Position numbers and translations under genes: made by a program. From positions 1 through 10,377 of the forward strand of contig JAQIWT010001547.1 of the NCBI GenBank assembly GCA_034696485.1: DNA of 10,377 nucleotides, in the 5' to 3' direction. Positions within the stretch are counted from its first letter, which is position 1; every line of letters begins with the position of its first letter. This document shows, piece after piece, positions 8,807 through 10,377 of the stretch. Under the pieces are notes generated by a model that was given only the letters and a program-made list of their open reading frames with translations, ran no database searches and was not told the origin of the DNA. Source of the stretch: Isohypsibius dastychi. Its lineage: Eukaryota > Tardigrada > Eutardigrada > Parachela > Isohypsibiidae.

Positions 8807-8851
8807 GCACCAATGTGCGGCACGGCAAGCTAGTATTCAAAAACCAACAGA

Positions 8852-9175
8852 TCAACCTTTTTTTGACCGTGTGGTACTTGGCATTGTGGTGTTTGCTCTC
8901 ATCGTCTTGAATTTAGGTTTTCCTGGTTGCCGTTTCCCAGTAAGTGCAGCCGTCTGAAGCTGTTGTTGCTCCTCCGTAGTGTATTCTTTCCCTCCGCGCA
9001 AGATTCTCAAAGCATCCCATACTTTCGGGTTCTGTTCACCACCATATTTCTGCAAACCAAAGTAATGAATGCTGAATGAAAGCCTCCGATACAGTCAAGT
9101 TCCTAGATAGCAACTTACCGATGCACAAACGACGACGGCGAAAATGGCTGCGAAAATGATGAAGGTGAACTTCAT
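8852..9175 (-). CDS. Small secreted basic peptide, unknown family (2 exons, 84 aa)
   Basis: Exons 9175-9119 and 9049-8852 are joined across a 69-nt intron (donor TCG|GTAAGT, acceptor TTTGCAG) in phase 0. Exon 1 encodes a clear signal peptide, MKFTFIIFAAIFAVVVCA, with a good cleavage site before Ser19 (Val at -3, Ala at -1). The mature part, about 65 residues, has no cysteine and is basic (9 Lys and 5 Arg against 5 Asp/Glu). It contains a Gln/Glu-rich stretch (45-51) and ends Thr/Ser- and Lys-rich. A Gly-Lys-Arg at 57-59 resembles the amidation plus dibasic cleavage site of peptide prohormones; this may be chance, since the segment is Lys-rich. I do not recognise the family. The start is the ATG that opens the signal peptide. 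Secretion is well supported; a role as hormone, antimicrobial or matrix peptide is speculation. Confidence 0.8.
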
Positions 9176-10152
9176 GTTCAAGCTGCTTTGAAGCTGATTT
9201 AAAACTGGAGCAGTCTTGGAAAAACATGCCGAAAGAAGTGCGACTTAACAGCACCTAAAACCCCTGGGGCGAGGTTTTGACAACAAAAGCACACCGCCAC
9301 GTTCAAGCACACGCTGTATGTCGGTTACGAAACAGCTTAATCCATAAACTCGTCAAACAAGGAAGTCACGTTGATTTTGTGAATGCGTTGTGATTCCTGT
9401 TACTCGCTGCATTAATTACACAGTGGGCATGTGGAGAATATAGTTCAGCAGTGACACCAAGAATCTCGAAAACCTTTGTTCTCATATTACTATTACAACA
9501 TCAAGCACAAAATATCTTGACGGTCTATAAACAATGACCGCGCGGACGATCACTTTCACATCCATCCATAGATACAATTTCTGGCCTTTGCGGTTGATTT
9601 TCTTGTATTTGATTAGATAACTGGTAACCGTTCTTTTGCTGTTTTGCTTTTCTGTTGTCAGAACCTTTCTTCGCTGGAGTTCACTGAAGAGGTATGTATG
9701 TGTCCTCTTCACCCAACAACAGCAACATCCTGACACAGAATAATCATGTGAAAACTCCATCTGGTCCTTTTCTCATCCTTGTCCCTTGGTGTTCCATATT
9801 CATTCAGGTTAAAACATGAAGAAAGGCGCGAAATGCTTGCAGTTCAAGAGAAAGCAATTTTGCTTTCTAGGTTTCGGACGATCGCGATTGAATTCGAGAT
9901 CGAATGCTCTTCAGTAATGTAATATTCAACCACATCTTTTTGGTTCTTCATGCGACCGACATTCCAGCATGTTGTATGAATTCTGTCTGGACTCGAAACA
10001 CATCCAAATCTTCCCTTTTTCATTTCCCACAACTACCATTTGCGAGTCCAAAGCCAAAAGTTAGCAGCGCCATCGAGAGTTCGCACAAAACCAAAACCAA
10101 AAATCACAACAAAGCGTAGATTGCAAGAGACACAACGAAAGATTTAGAGAGT
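9176..10152. other. Non-coding region between the secreted-peptide and chitin-binding genes
   Basis: This 977-nt interval should hold the promoter and 5' UTR of the secreted-peptide gene and whatever lies 3' of the chitin-binding gene. I saw no convincing TATA box within 100 nt of the peptide start, no repeats of note and no recognisable protein on either strand. Confidence 0.6.
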
Positions 10153-10157
10153 TTATT
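10152..10157 (-). promoter_or_regulatory. AATAAA overlapping the stop codon of the chitin-binding gene
   Basis: The minus-strand sequence CAACAATAAAC contains both the TAA stop (10155-10153) and an AATAAA hexamer that includes it. If used, the 3' UTR would be only some 10-30 nt; otherwise the overlap is chance. Confidence 0.35.
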
Positions 10158-10377
10158 GTTGATCGTCCAAAAGTCTGGCGGTTTCCTTGTACAGACGGCT
10201 GTTTGAGTAGTTCTCGAAGCTCAGAACTTGATCACGGGTGCAGTCAACATTGAAGAACCAGTCGCAGACCAAAGTGATTTGGTTGAATACCTAATACATC
10301 AAAAAACATGATGAAGAATCGCAAATTCAGATTGGTGAACTATCTTACGGAGAGAGATGGGCAGACATAAGATGTCA
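10153..10377 (-). CDS. Chitin-binding type-2 (CBM14/peritrophin-A) domain protein, C-terminal part (5' partial)
   Basis: The visible exons are 10377-10349 (continuing off the window) and 10290-10153, joined in phase 0 across a 58-nt intron (donor TCC|GTAAGA, acceptor TATTAG). The junction reads YVCPSLS|VFNQITLVCDWFFNVDC. Its cysteines are spaced C-x12-C-x7-C, which matches cysteines 4 to 6 of CBM14; the VCDWxxNVDC wording is typical of cuticular and peritrophic chitin-binding proteins of arthropods and relatives. The 28-residue tail after the last cysteine is polar and ends LLDDQQ. Such proteins are secreted and bind chitin in cuticle or gut lining. The N-terminus, including any signal peptide, is outside the window, so total length and number of CBM14 domains are unknown. 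Confidence 0.88.

Larger units (their letters stand above)
7884..8851. other. Non-coding region between the dynamin-like and secreted-peptide genes
   Basis: This 968-nt stretch would hold the 5' UTR and promoter of the dynamin-like gene and the 3' UTR of the secreted-peptide gene. A pyrimidine-rich tract ending CGCCAG on the minus strand (AG at 7889-7888) sits four bases before the dynamin ATG and could be a splice acceptor. It also holds the palindrome, C run and tandem repeat listed separately. Open frames here have no recognisable protein. Confidence 0.6.

Overview
The window looks like nuclear DNA from an animal, most likely an ecdysozoan. Coding regions are broken by short GT-AG introns, AATAAA signals follow stop codons, and the right edge holds the end of a chitin-binding type-2 (CBM14/peritrophin-A) protein of the kind found in cuticle-bearing animals. 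A tardigrade, mite or springtail would fit, but the sequence does not fix the species.

Layout. (1) 1-1695, plus strand: the larger part of a multicopper oxidase of fungal ascorbate-oxidase type, with one 60-nt intron and all copper ligands present; its N-terminus lies off the left edge. (2) 1696-1947: a short convergent spacer. (3) 1948-7883, minus strand: a complete dynamin-superfamily GTPase resembling Drp1. I rebuilt it from 12 exons whose phases all agree, giving 651 residues. Its largest intron (5190-6604) has a GC-AG boundary and carries a 463-bp insertion with a 20-bp perfect terminal inverted repeat and an exact 8-bp target-site duplication, which is a non-autonomous hAT-type transposon. 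(4) 7884-8851: upstream non-coding DNA with a 51-bp near-perfect palindrome, a C12 run and a 25-bp tandem duplication. (5) 8852-9175, minus strand: a two-exon gene for an 84-residue secreted basic peptide of unknown family. (6) 9176-10152: non-coding. (7) 10153-10377, minus strand: the last one and a half exons of the CBM14 protein.

The genes do not look like an operon or a dedicated multi-gene system. The notable points are the contrast between an intron-poor fungal-like oxidase and its intron-rich animal neighbours (a candidate horizontal transfer), a fresh-looking hAT miniature element inside a housekeeping-type gene, a dynamin with a divergent switch II, and an orphan secreted peptide. 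No convincing new defence or mobile system was found.
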